A DNA stretch of 64,000 nucleotides from Calliopsis andreniformis (lineage: Eukaryota > Arthropoda > Insecta > Hymenoptera > Andrenidae), in contig NC_135064.1 in assembly GCF_051401765.1 (NCBI RefSeq), positions 28,866,001-28,930,000 on the forward strand, given 5' to 3'. A program made the position numbers and the translations under genes. A model generated the notes under the pieces. It saw only the letters and a list, made by a program, of their open reading frames with translations. It did not search any database and was not told the origin of the DNA. This document shows positions 22,191-34,213 of this stretch, one piece after another (positions within the stretch are counted from its first letter, which is position 1; the number at the start of each line of letters is the position of its first letter).

Positions 22191-23732
22191 CTGTGCTGGG
22201 GAGCATATGTCTGTGCAAATGCATCACATTGAAAGTTCGAGATCTCCAATTTACCTTCTTCAATTTTCCCCACCACAAAATCGCACGATCATTTGCCGGT
22301 GCTCGGGAAAAAGCTTCAAGGAAAATTCGAATAGAATATGCACTATATTAGACAGTATTCGACATGTAACTTTCCTGCAACATTGATTTTCCTAATGCAC
22401 TTTTTCGCAGTCAGTTTTACCAACAGCGGCACGGTTTTGACCAACTTCTTTTGTCTCTCGAATTCCTCCAATGCTTCATACCCTGCTACATAATGCATGA
22501 TTTACTAAACTTTAAGCAGGTATAGTACATTATTCATGTATAATTCAGTTAAATTGCATCCTAAGTAATTAATAGATACGAGTGCACTGTCGAATCAAGT
22601 TAATTTTGGACTTGATTTGATTGCACCCTTGAAGTACTTACGTATTGTACAAAGTCGTATCGAGAAACTCATTTGGCCAGCTTGAAAAGTGATGTTAGCA
22701 TAAGGGTGGCAAGATTTGCATTGATAAAACCTAGTCGAAGGTCGAAGAAATGTTGTTCAGAAATAGACGAACTCGATGAACTGGATTTATTCGAGCAGGG
22801 TAAAAGTGTTCGCGTCGGCTTATGGTCGGTTGGCTACGCCATTGGTAACATATGCGATCGCGTGGTATCGCATCGCATAAGAACGTTCATCAACGCAACG
22901 GCACACACTGGTTGAACGCGTTTTCTCGACACACGCGCTTCTGTGGTCTGTGGTCCCTGGTCTGGCTTGCCGGCTAGTCGGATCAACAACCGGACGTTCC
23001 TTCGTTCCTTGGGACTCGAGCTTCTTTTGGACTCGAGCTTTTTTTGGACTTAGCCTTCGTATTCCGCTTGCCCGCGAGAAAAGGAACGCTGTTTCGATCG
23101 AATGCTAGGTCAGTGTTGGGTAGACGTGTAATTATCGCGAGCAGATCGATGCCAGTTACCATCCTTCCTTCGAAATGCGATCGGTTCGCTCGGAACGAGA
23201 TCATTCCACGGTACAACTAGCCCCTTGCTATTTCTACTGTGCGTTGCAGTTGGTTGAGAGAATCGTTTCCGAGAAGACTGCAACGAGCTACTTCTTTGCG
23301 CATTAAGCAGCGCTATCAAAGCATCCATGGAATTAACAATTTCCAATCGCACTACCTACTTACTTCCTCTGCGAACAAGTCCGGTTCTTTTACGAACTTC
23401 TTGCAACGAGACGGAGCTTACTGTTGCACACCGATGTCGATTGAAAACCTTCATCTTGTGAATGTTGCGCATAAAAGTCTTATACTCGCGTAAACGTGGG
23501 CAATTGAGTTTCGACGAATTTTCCTTTCCATATGACAATTTTCTTTGAAAATAAATTCGAACGACAATGTCCGAATTAAATTCTGTCCGCTTTTATGCTG
23601 CGTTCTTTCACGTGGAAGACTAAATTAAGAAAGTGTCGACGCGTTGTTCGAAATATTGTTGCAGCCACGCATAAACCTCCCAGCAGTAATTTGCCCAACA
23701 CGTGTGACTTCTCTCTTGTCTTCTTTTTCTTT

Positions 23733-23766
23733 TCTCTCCTCTCCTCTCCTCTCCTCTCCTCTCCTA
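23733..23766. repeat. (CTCTC)n pyrimidine tract
   Basis: About six CTCTC/CTCCT units. Frames reading Leu/Ser/Pro across it are products of the repeat. Confidence 0.8.
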
Positions 23767-25089
23767 TTCTCTCCTCCCTCCTTTCCTTCTCGATCCATCT
23801 ACCGCTTCTGGGTTCTGTGCTTGATTGGTGCCTTGGTGCAAACTTCTCCTCAGCCAGTCTCGTTTCGAACAGTCACAATGAAACAACTCGATGAATTGTG
23901 AACGTGTGGGAGATTTCATGGTTCATTAGCTGATCATCCAACTGATCTTCGTCCAATAATTTTTGCAAGATCGACGAGCGATTCTCTGCGCGAGTGTTTG
24001 TCCAGATAATTCATCATACACTGTTCGAATTCTCGTGATTTCGGACTGCACCGCGTGGAAATTTAGCAAATTAATGGGGAACAGAATACGTCGATGAAGC
24101 AGAAGTGCATTCGTAAAAGGATATAATTGGTGAAAATGTGGCTGTTAATATTGTTCAATGAAATTTCACGATATGAATCATAGTTATATTGTGTTTTTTA
24201 CCGTTGTACCACGAGTAAAATTTTAATCGGATGAATGTGTACATTCCACGATTCAATTTTAAAGAGAAGGATTAAAGAATAATTTTTCCCTCGTAACGTT
24301 GCAACTAATCGGATGCTTTTTCGTTAGTCGATAGGAAATTGTTTGAAAGTGTTGCATTAAGAGCACGTACGCAATGTAGAATGAGAATTCGAGACGTTAC
24401 TCGAATATTAAGAACGGCTGAGCAATTATTGAAAGTGGGGAACGGAGAAGAACGAATGGGGACGGGGACGAATAAAAAAGTTTGTAGCTCGATCGACGCG
24501 ACATTTCCTACGTTGTGTACGTACATACTTACGTGCCTGAAATGCGCGATGAGAATTGGGCACGCAACCGGTTCGCTAGTTAGCGACAGTCCTTCGCATC
24601 GTTTGCGCTCCTCTACGCACCGTTTTCTTCTGGCTTAAATACAATCTTCATCGATCCTGCTTGAAATAGCAGCTTGTGCAGATTCAATTCAATCCTAGTT
24701 TTGATAGAAATTGTTGAACGCGTACGACGCCTACGTAATCGATGCGAAGCATCCTTTCTGTGCTTTAAAGAGTTTAAAGTGCTTCGACCAGAAGAACAAG
24801 TTTTTATTCTCGTAACTGCTGTGCCCTTTCAAGAGTTCCTCTTGCATGGCAAGGGAAAAATGGATAGGAAGTTTCAACTTTCTTCCCATGGGATGGAGGG
24901 TATAAGGATATTCACGAGAGAGATATGAATGTTTGAAATCGAGATAGAAAAGTACAAGTTATAGCGAATTGAAGTGAAATATTTGCTTCCCAGTCAGTTC
25001 TATTTTATGTCATGTTGAATATTGATGAAGGATAGTTGAATAGTTAAACTACGCGCTGTCTAGCAACCTAGGTGTGTTGTTGAAGCGCG

Positions 25090-25383
25090 ATGTCCTACTG
25101 CTGTAGCTGTATCAGCGCCAGCGGCTGCACTTCAGACACTTATCAGCCGCTGAGGTCGCAAATCTCCCGTGGAAGTATCAAGCTTTCAAAGGATCTCGGA
25201 GAATCTATCAGGAGTCCTGGAATTCAGCGAAGAAAGCTTACAATTAGCGTTCGTTACGATGCTGTCAGGCCAGTTGGACCTCCAAGGTTAGCTGCGAATC
25301 TTGTTGTATTAACAATCGTTATTAGGTTACGTTATAGATTATGCCAGCTCTTTGCGCAATTGGCTAATCTACAGACTGTCTAA
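25090..25383 (+). CDS. Hypothetical 97-codon ORF with Cys-rich start
   Basis: The ATG at 25090 opens MSYCCSCISASGCTSD, with four cysteines in 13 residues, then a Ser/Arg-rich stretch (SQISRGSIKLSKDLGESIRS) and PVGPPR. The first ~60 codons are less AT-rich than the surroundings. A cysteine cluster after the initiator could be a palmitoylation site, as in alternative first exons of membrane-associated enzymes, but no family is recognised. No strong donor lies inside it, only GTTAGC after CCTCCAAG, and a chance ORF is possible. Confidence 0.2.
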   Translation: MSYCCSCISASGCTSDTYQPLRSQISRGSIKLSKDLGESIRSPGIQRRKLTISVRYDAVRPVGPPRLAANLVVLTIVIRLRYRLCQLFAQLANLQTV

Positions 25384-25987
25384 TTTCAAGCTACACATCA
25401 TATGTGCTCGCTAAATGTTACTTTTTGCATTTTTTCTGTTGCAGGTAAGCTATCGTTCATTTCTTTCTTCGTAATAACAGTAACATTTTTGGAGTGGGAT
25501 AAGAAAACAGAACGAGTAAGTGAGAAATGATAATTTGTTACAATACGCTAACTACATATACATAGATATGTATTACTGAAAGTACGGAAGTACATATGTA
25601 TCAACCGTGATTTTTCTACACATCTTGTACCCCTATATTTCATCTTAAAGTTGACGACATTTTTGCGATTGTAATAAGCATCATCGGTGATTCGGCGATC
25701 ATTCCTCCAAAAGATTCAGTGAGCAGGTCGGCGTCGATGTTACCTACTCCTACTCCCTCTGGCAACGTGGCAATGCCAGACGGAGGGTGCGCGAGGGGTT
25801 ACGGTCACGTGATCGAACCTCTGACGGGAAGGGGAATTTGGGTGATTTTTCGCGATCGTGCGGAAGTGGTCGGCAGTTCCGCAGGAACTCTGGCGTGGTT
25901 CGGATGTTCGCGAATTTCCTTCGAACCGTTCGCTTCTTCTATCCACTGTGCGTGATTTCGTGCTCACCATCAATCTTCTACGTTCCC

Positions 25988-26020
25988 TTCCCTTCCGTTC
26001 CGTTCCGTTCCGTTCCGTTC
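25988..26020. repeat. (TTCCG)n microsatellite
   Basis: TTCCGTTCCG pentamers, about five units. Confidence 0.8.
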
Positions 26021-26849
26021 CATTCGCTCTTTATTTTATCGTGTTTTTCTCTAGAGCAGTTATTTTTCTTGCCTTCTCTTTCTTCCTTGAGTAACGCGTG
26101 GGGCTGATCCTTACGCAGTTTGATTGTTTCTAAGACAATACTCTTCTTTCGAGTAGAACTGCAGAGGCGTGGTCAGGATTCAGCGTATCATGATCTTAAA
26201 TTTGGAAGAAAAACAACCCTCGTTCTGTTCTATATAACTGTATGTATACCTATAGATAACTAATGTGTGAGTAACTGTCTGCATCTTAACGCGCGTACGA
26301 TCTTCCTCGTTACAGTTGTCGCGTATCGAGTTTGTTGAATTATTGCGTTGGTTGGGTTATTTCGATTCGGTTAATCGCATAGTTTCATTTGAACGGAATT
26401 CATTATTTTCATCGGATCAATCAAAGATATGAGTCATACGTTGAATTCCCGATGTCCCATAAACAGCAAGTAGGGCATTATGCAACTTTGGAATAAGTTG
26501 ATTTAACCGTAAAATATTTGGTCTAATCGTTTTCTCGCCCGCTTGATCATGTAACAACAATTTCTTACTAATGACAGTAAACTGAACGGTTGAATGCAAA
26601 GCAGTACATCCATACGTATGTGTACTACAGTTGGCAACGAATCGTGGAACGACGAAGTAATTTGCTGATAATTGCGATCGGTCGTATTTGCTTATCCGAG
26701 GCAGTGCTATAAATATTCAGCGTGGTTGGCAAGCGTTTCCCTCCGCTCCTTTCCTTTTTCTCCATTGCATTCGTTTCGTGCTCACAGATTCCCGTTAGGG
26801 AAATTGTTATCGAAGAACTTTCGTCGCACTTACGAACAGTGTTGGTTCG

Positions 26850-27062
26850 AACGGTTGGTTCGCTGTTCGCTGTTCGTTGTTCGAGCGGTTCGCTTCCTTC
26901 GTCTTCGTGCTAGTGCTGAGTGAAAGTGAAAAGGTGCACGACTGCTTGTCCCGTGAACGCGTTACACGCAATCGTTCTGCTTAATTCGATTAATTATACG
27001 TGCACTGGGACAGATCGACTGTTCGATCTACCTCCATTCTGTACCCTGGATACCACACTGAG
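26850..27062 (+). other. Candidate 5' UTR exon
   Basis: A GTTCG-rich stretch leads into about 170 bp ending ACACTGAG, followed by GTGAGA at 27063. There is no long frame, consistent with a leader. The next good acceptor on the + strand is at 27957. The 5' limit is approximate, and no TATA or TCAGT initiator is seen close to it. Confidence 0.3.
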
Positions 27063-27957
27063 GTGAGATTTTTTCGTTTAGTTTTATCCTTCCGTTACCG
27101 CAGACTTTTCTTCCTTTTTTTCTTTCTATTACCTTTATCGGTACGAGATAACTCGTGAGAGAAGAAAAATTCTTTCCTTTCACGAGCGGGATTTATGAAT
27201 GATATCGTTTGAAACATGTTTCAGCTTCTGCGAGAAAATCTGTCTAGTAGTAGAGTACATATCTAGGACTCGAGCCGTGTAACTTCATACATTTTATTCG
27301 AATAATATAAGTACTCTGATTGCTATAACAAAGTTGTAGAAGCGACGATCAATTTGCTTTCTTCGTCTCGATATCCAACAATGAGTCAAAACACGCCACT
27401 ACGACTAAGAAGCAATATCGGATCGTGTGCATTGATTCGATAAGAACTTAACTAGAACGGCGTTACTCGTATCGCGATAAACCCGAGAGAATTCGATTAA
27501 AAGTTGCAAACAAGATTAGATTTCTCATTCGACTCTTCTTGTAGTCGAAACGCTTACAAATATCTATAGTAAGCGTTTTCATTTTTGATCATTCGTTCGG
27601 TGAAGTCTATATTTCTTTACGTAATCACGAAGTTTTGCAAAAATAATTGCAATTAGATATGCTAGTGGAATAGAAAAAGAGAACAGATGCAAGTAACGAA
27701 TCGTGTAACGTTCTAAAAGAAGAAAAGCAGGAGAGTGTAAGGCGTAGAGGATGATGCGGCTTTTCTCGTTGGAGACGCAAGACTGACGAAGTTAAAGAAT
27801 CGTTCCAGTTTCCTTGATTCGGCCCGCTTTTAAAATAACCGCGACCCTGAGCCTTCTTTTATAAAAGGAATGTACGTACACTGCATTCATCCTCCTGTTT
27901 TATCCTTTTGCTCCACTCTTATGCCTGATTTTTTACTATTTTTAACCTTCATTTCAG

Positions 27958-28180
27958 CGGATCCCTTACAGCTTATTTCGGAGTTAAAGAACGTTTAAAA
28001 AAGAACAAAAATGGTGCATTTGCGCATCATAGAAATGTCAGAACGTCAGAAGGTTCCCTTGGATGTACATATACGTACATACATTAATTTTTCGTCTTTG
28101 GAATTTTCACTTGCTTTCAAAACCATCCTTAATCGTCAACATCTTTTATTTTCATTGTGGTTTTGCTCCGCTGTACTTGA
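27958..28180 (+). CDS. Candidate first coding exon, ATG at 28011
   Basis: A strong acceptor (polypyrimidine, CCTTCATTTCAG, ending 27957) begins the exon and GTAAGT at 28181 ends it. The ATG at 28011 has ideal insect context (ACAAAAATGG). The frame is open for 56 codons plus two bases to the donor, starting MVHLRIIEMSERQKVPLD and ending with a hydrophobic run (HLLFSLWFCSAVL). No family is recognised. With the leader candidate at 26850-27062 it makes a coherent two-exon beginning (895-bp intron). No third exon has been identified. Confidence 0.3.
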
Positions 28181-29500
28181 GTAAGTAACCTACATGCAAT
28201 TTTAACGTGGTTGTAGGCTATTTGATGCGTCATTGCTTTTCTCCTGCTTCATTTGATATTTTATAGTCTGTAGTGTCTATAGCACTGGTAGCAAAAACAA
28301 ATGATCGTGTGCGTTCTATTTTGAATATTTCAGTTCAGAATCGTAGGAAACAGAGAAACTCGATTGCTCTCCTTTTATTTGCCTCTAGCAGATTATTCCA
28401 ATTAGAGTTGGAGAAACAAATTGGCGAGATTTTGGTAGAACAGTGAAAAAGGAAGTTCCCAAGTTTAGATGTAAGAGTTAAATCTGTCACGCGAACGTCT
28501 GATTATTCCTGTTTAGCGCAGCCAGTCGCAGTCTAACGGGATTTAAGTAATTTCACCCTCACTGTCATCCCCTTCCTTTCGCAGTTCCAGGCTAATTCGA
28601 AAAGTTTCTAGTTTCGCGGGGAACCTCGCCCTGTCACAGCTGCACGCTCCTTCTTTTATGCATTTCCTAGTCAGCACTGTGCTTCGCGGTAGAAGAGAAG
28701 TTGGAAAGGGCTGCGTAAATTGCGCCCCTAGACCTAGACACTCTACGTCCACGTTGCAGACCGCCTTCAATCGAATCAGTATTGATATTGAAGTTTAACT
28801 AGCTATAAAGTGTAAGTAATAAGATGCCGTAGGGAAATCGTACTAGCAATTGTTATGTTTCGAGTCTGAAACATCAAATGACCACTGCAAGAAAGATAGT
28901 TAAATGGTAGGTCACGGTAGTTCAAGATTAACTGGAATACGAAATCCCCGAACTCTCCTGTATCTGATATTATGGCTGATCATGGCTTATTATGTTCGTA
29001 AGCGTGAGCAATTCATAGGTTAACATCAAAATTCTTCTACATTCTCGCTCTTCCTTTTCTCGCCTAATTTAATCGTGAATCGGACATGGCGATCTATACA
29101 ATCGCTATAACCTATTCTTTTTCAGGTTTTCAGAAAGTTTCCCCTGGGGCCTCCATTATCAAAATAATACATATATGAATAGTTACTACATACATTACAC
29201 TTACATCGTAACCAAATGAAACGGAAAGCCCGTATCGATTGAAACGGCGCGGCGCGACGCAAGGTTGCCACCGATCAGCTCTACACATAGGGTATCTTAA
29301 GGATTTTTATACCATTTTATATTTCGTTATTTAACAATTGCAAGTGTTAATCACTTGCTCGAGTCACTTCGTATGATTGCTGTTAACAATACGTGTAGCA
29401 GAAATTGTTGCTACTACGACTACTTTATGGGAAGTATTAGTTCTTCGCAACTATTTTTCATTCAATTTATCTCGCAATTCAGTGATTGGTTCCCGCTCTT
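28181..29500. other. Stretch without a supported gene
   Basis: AT-rich with no exon supported by splice sites. A small GC-rich stretch lies at 29245-29260 (GGCGCGGCGCG). If the 27958 exon is real this is intron. Confidence 0.55.
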
Positions 29501-29511
29501 CTGCTCGAGGG

Positions 29512-29576
29512 TATAAATACTCCTAGGGGATGACAGATTCTTCAGTCGCTCGAAAATCTCCGAATCGTGCGGATCT
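29512..29576 (+). promoter_or_regulatory. TATA-Inr-MTE-DPE core promoter, predicted start 29544
   Basis: TATAAA is at 29512-29517 in context GGGTATAAATAC. A consensus insect initiator TTCAGTC has its A at 29544, 32 nt downstream of the TATA T. From that A, GGATCT occupies +28 to +33 and fits the DPE consensus RGWYV. Positions +18 to +29 match the MTE consensus at 9 of 12. GATTGG (CCAAT inverse) lies about 60 nt upstream. Co-occurrence at exact spacing is strong evidence for a transcription start on the + strand, although I cannot see which gene it serves. Only short frames follow. Confidence 0.6.
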
Positions 29577-29850
29577 TCCTAGCGATTCCCTGGATCCACC
29601 CATTGCTCAATTTTCCCCAAATCTTGTAATTTCAATCTTTCTCATTTGCTTTAGGGGCTGTGGATGGTTTTTCCTCTGGTCACTCAACATATTGTTACGA
29701 TTATGGTACAATATAATTAAATAATAATTAATTCTAGCTTCCATATTATGATACTATTACTCTATATGCTCTATTCTATTAGATTTTTATTAATATTTTC
29801 ACGACAAGCATGAATATCTCTATTGTGTTTATATTTGAAATATTTTTGGT

Positions 29851-29945
29851 TACCATTAATTTCAATTATTACTACTCGTAGTGCTGCTATCTTATTTTAG
29901 ACTGAATTGATAACGTCAGACATGACAGGAAACTGATAAGGGAAC
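29851..29945 (+). repeat. Dispersed repeat family 2, copy A
   Basis: TAATTTCAATTATTACTACT and CTATCTTATTTTAGACTGAA are followed by GATAACGTCAGACATGACAGG. The same order of blocks with substitutions recurs at 41880-41970 (TATCTTATTTTAAACTGAAT, GATAACATCGGATGCGACACG). It is a non-coding dispersed element. Confidence 0.65.
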
Positions 29946-30909
29946 TCCGGAACTCCCCAAACGTACGATAGAAAAATACCTACATTGGGTGGTAGGTATG
30001 GTTGCTTCGGTTACTGGTTACTTGTTTATTTTGTCTATCGATTTCACTAGCTTTAGCTTCGCCTAACTTCCATGAAGGAAGCAAGAAGAAAACGATGGAT
30101 CGGAGATTTTAACGAGACTAGGATAAATGGAAGGTAAATTAAGGATGTGGGGGGTTTCGGCACTTTCTTGGGAGAGATTCCTACGGCTGAACTTACGAAC
30201 AGTGATAAAGTTCGTTTAATTTGTTACTTCGCTTCTTAAAGTTGGCAAACTGACGCGAGTTTGTCGAGCAGCTTAGGGTTCGTTGCGTATTCGAGCTTGG
30301 TAATTGAAAGAAAAATGAAGATTGGAAACAGCAACTTTGATTTCCAAGGTTTACGTCGATACAAATACCAGTATCTGAATAATGGACCAATAAAACGTGT
30401 TTACTTGAGTAGTTCTATGGATTGGGTTGCACTTCGGTGAAATACAATTATGTTGCAGTGAGACAAAGAAATTCGGTGACTATAGTTGGTCGTACATGGA
30501 AACTGCTGAATAATTTTCGCTGTACATACGATGGTTTTCCGACTGCCACCCAAAGAACATTATTACTTAGTTTACGATCACTTGGCAAGACTCTCAAGAA
30601 TGTCATTTCGCTTTTGGCAAAGATATCAGAAATCCAGAAATCCAGAAATCGTTCCTCCTTTCGTCACGTCTTTCGTAGAAAGACTTTTAAACCTCGTTAC
30701 TGTTCTTCGGCTACATTTCGCCGAACGCGAAGAAGACTCCAGAATATAGATGGATTCTCGCATATCCGTGATGTGATCCGTCGATTTTTCCTATTTGGTA
30801 CAGGAGAAAACGTTTGAGAATTGGGAGAGAAGTTTCTTTTCTAATTTCGGTGAGATTTCGTTCGATAATGAATATATAGAGTAATTCGATGAGTGTAGGT
30901 CGTAGACCG

Positions 30910-30929
30910 AAAAAAAAAAAAAAAAAAAA
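30910..30929. repeat. A20 homopolymer
   Basis: Twenty consecutive A residues. A similar A19 run lies at 34195-34213. Neither is preceded by an identifiable retroposon body. Confidence 0.9.
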
Positions 30930-31159
30930 TGGGTCGAAAAACGTTGATTTCGTTAAAATTTATTGTCGAAGGACTTTGTAAACGTTTACCGCGTTTATAG
31001 GTTACTATGTTTATAGCTTGATTTTCCTTACGTTTCGCACAAATCGCGATAAGGGGGGAAATTATTAAAGCCAGCGAAAAAGCTCGCGATGGTGGTTGCT
31101 GGAAACAGTAAGTAGGTAGGTACTACAGCATGCATCAAAATGCCGCTGCGACCGCTTAG

Positions 31160-31381
31160 CTTAGCGTGAGCGTGAGCGTGAGCGTGAGCGTGATCGTGAT
31201 CAGTGTGATTTTATCTTTCTGGGCCATCGACGGTGCGATCGTTGTGCCAGCAGCTAGTTCACGGCACACCATTTACATTATTGAGCATCGACCGAAGAAG
31301 AGGCCTCATACTACAGTTATCGAAATTCGAAAGCGACCAAGACGAAAAGGCGGCACAAGAGTCGTATACGTCACTCCATAA
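31160..31381 (+). CDS. Open frame resembling a small secreted basic peptide, start unresolved
   Basis: From CTTAGC at 31160 the frame reads a Val-Ser run over a GTGAGC microsatellite, then a hydrophobic core (VIVISVILSFWAIDGAIVV) like a signal peptide. A basic mature part follows (HTIYIIEHRPKKRPH, VIEIRKRPRRKGG) and it ends VVYVTP-stop at 31379-31381. It has no in-frame ATG of its own. The only in-frame ATG nearby (31130) is separated from it by a TAG at 31157-31159. That TAG is also the end of CCGCTTAG, so it may be an acceptor with the initiator on an upstream exon. No polypyrimidine tract supports this strongly. No family is recognised. Confidence 0.3.
   Translation, partial: LSVSVSVSVSVIVISVILSFWAIDGAIVVPAASSRHTIYIIEHRPKKRPHTTVIEIRKRPRRKGGTRVVYVTP
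31166..31190. repeat. (GTGAGC)n hexanucleotide repeat
   Basis: Four GTGAGC units followed by GTGATC variants. Each added unit would insert Val-Ser without changing frame. Confidence 0.85.
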
Positions 31382-34194
31382 TGGGCTTTCGAATCGGAAG
31401 GAAGTGGATATTCGTGAAAAGTAATATCGATAGAAGGCAATTATACACGGATATATACAATATCACCTTTGTAGACTCGATGATGGTTTCAGATATTTCG
31501 GAGCACTGTGGATGATGTCGATAACTTCGAAATGTTTTAAGCTGTGAACAGAAAACTTAGTGTTGAAGTAAAATGATATGTCTCATGTAATAATAATTTG
31601 AACTGAAATCTACTTGTCCGTGATTAAAAATGATATCGATTTGATGGTTGTGAGAGGAATATTACGATATCGGAAACGGTGGAAGCAGCAGCTAAGAAGT
31701 GTGAATGTGCAGAGTGCGTGGCAACGCCTTACCTTGACCGCGAACGCTTCCGGTGTTCTCTTGGTTCGCGGTTTTACCTTGCATACATTTACATGCGTAC
31801 GTCGAATAGGGGACACACTCTATGATTCTGACTCGGATCCAGCGTCTCGTATAAACGAGCTCAAGTTCCTCTGCCCGTAACAAGTTCAGTTACTCATTTA
31901 ACAAACGCCAAACACTCTGCGGATGAAAGCGAAATTCCATCGTATTCTTCGCAATCAACTTGCGAATTCTTCTTGCCTTCGTGTCATCGTTTCTTAATCA
32001 GAACCACTAATTTACGATTCATTAATGTAGTCTACAAAAATACGAATAGAATTGAGTAATATTTTACTTGTCGGCCAAATTACAATCCAATATGGGGTAA
32101 GCTAAGTTATCGGTACGTCGAAGCTTCACTGAAGAATCGACTAACATGTAATAGTAAGGCGTGTAACCGAGATTGATTGAGCAGATGCTCCGCGACAAAT
32201 TTCCGCCCGGATATTTATTCATTTCCGGCAATGTCACGCGGCTCTAGGAAATATGTTGACTGATAATTAAGTTGAGTGCAGTAGCAGGGAATAATTTGAA
32301 AATCGTTTAATCGGTACAGTTTTGAGGAGACACTTTGAGAAGATACAATAAGCACCATGTATCTTTAGCGTGTGCTAGGGAGGAGCATAGATACTAGTTT
32401 AGCTGGAAAATAGAGTCAAATTACAAACTCGTTCTTTTTTGTCTATAATAGCAATCCAAGATTACGTAAGCCCACGAGGACACTAAACGACAGATATATA
32501 ATATTTACTGTAGCAACCTAGTCGACGTGCTCTCATGAAACGTCTGTTAAGTAGGTTAACGAGTACGTGGTACTATCCTGTACTTGACGACAGCTTACTC
32601 ACGATAAAGTAACAACCCTTGCAGAAAAGACGCGTTTACTTACAAGTAAAGTGTTATACTTCGGTCGATAATAACTTTGAAAAAGATGGTGTAATTGCAA
32701 TTTTTTATATATCTAGAAAAAAATTCGGGGAAAATCGTTTTTTATTCGTAAGTGATTGTAGTTATTTTCATTGTCGGTTAAAAGAATTTGGGCCTGCTCG
32801 AGTCAGGCTGTGGAAATGTAGCAACTTTTCCTCCAAGCTCTCTCTCGCCGAGTTCAACGACAAAGAAGGCCATTAAAATTTCATTTTGCTAGGGGACGTT
32901 CATTTTTCCTTTACCCACTCGTTTAACCGAGGTACTCGCTTGTCTGAAAAACCACAGACGAGTCGAGATTATCGTTCGAAGAGCGAAGAACGCAAGACGT
33001 GAAATATGATACAATTATGATCTCGTGATCTTGTGTGTAGTGCCCTACAAATGTTCTTTAATGCTTAAAAGTAGTTTCGCGTTTGAGGAATCAATAACAG
33101 TGTCGAACATAACTGAGCGAGTTTTTCAATTTACAAATAAACAAGATTTTGGGTTGGGCAGATTTGCTTTCAGATACACTCACGTCACGCTATGAATTAC
33201 GTAAATTTTCATCTTTTATTTCAGTCGCAACAGTTCTTTTTCTGCGAATGTCTGCATAAATAGTATTTTTAACTGTCCTCGATATTTTGTCGATTAGCAG
33301 CAATAAATTGCGAACTTGAGGTTTTAAGACTTTTGTGGTTTGTGCCGACTTTTATGAATGTTGTTCAGTACTTGACCGAGAGATAAAGAAATCATTAGCG
33401 TTGGTGAACGATATTTGAAAGGTGCATACGTGGTATAACCGATTAACGCAAAAAAAAGAAACATGAAATAAAGTGTAGATTATGTACGTAAGAGGTGGTG
33501 TCGTTGATTGTTTTTACTGACCAGGCGGCACAAGCAGCAATACGTTATTTCACGATTCAATTAATAAAACGTCAGGGGCAGCTGGTTGCGGGCCTTCGCG
33601 ACTCTTTTTGTCGAAGAACAAGCTTGAGACGTGGAGTTCTAACCGAGGAAAAATTGAACGGGAGAATTGTTGGTTGGCTGTGAGCATCGAACCTCTGCGC
33701 TGGCGCTGGAGAATTTTTCGTTTCTATCGGCGGGAATGATTTGTCCCCTAGAACCAATACCTCTGAGAACTTGGGCTGCCATGATGCTTTCATCGAGGAG
33801 GGAGCGGGTGTAAGTTTCGTCGGCTGAACTTCCTCTTTCACCCACGAAACCCATTTATGGAAGTTTGCACTGGTACTATGCGCTTCCTCATTATTTATCA
33901 AATTACTGTTTCCTCCTGAATATTGGCACGATCAATAAATAATTCTGCGTCTGTAACCCGAACAGATTCTAGAGATTGTTGAGCTATGTTAGACGATGAA
34001 AAGATTGAAAGTAGGATTTCCTGTATGTGTCTGAATGTGGCGACTAAACGTCATCCAAAGTATGGAGCGTAGAGACTAAATTGAACATGGGGTACTTTTA
34101 AAAAAATTAACGGCTGAGATTTGAAAGTTACAAAGGGCTGAATGAGTGACACGTAATTGCTCAGGGAATATGCGGTTACTCCGAAAATGTTCAT

Positions 34195-34213
34195 AAAAAA
34201 AAAAAAAAAAAAA
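34195..34213. repeat. A19 homopolymer
   Basis: Nineteen consecutive A residues followed by a pyrimidine-rich stretch. No identifiable retroposon body on either side. Confidence 0.9.

Larger units (their letters stand above)
19500..26880. other. Non-coding stretch with repeats and no supported gene
   Basis: No exon with both good splice sites and a recognisable product was found. It contains a degenerate copy of a dispersed repeat (20790-20915, - orientation), a GTCGC array (22147-22190), a CTCTC pyrimidine tract (about 23735-23765), a TTCCG array (about 25988-26020) and an initiator-like TTTCAGTCAGT near 21277 lacking TATA and DPE. One ATG frame of 97 codons at 25090 is listed separately. 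Confidence 0.6.

Noticed and set aside
30910..34213. Poly(A) runs as retroposon tails
   Set aside because: No gene-like body upstream on either strand and no target-site duplication visible; plain homopolymers.
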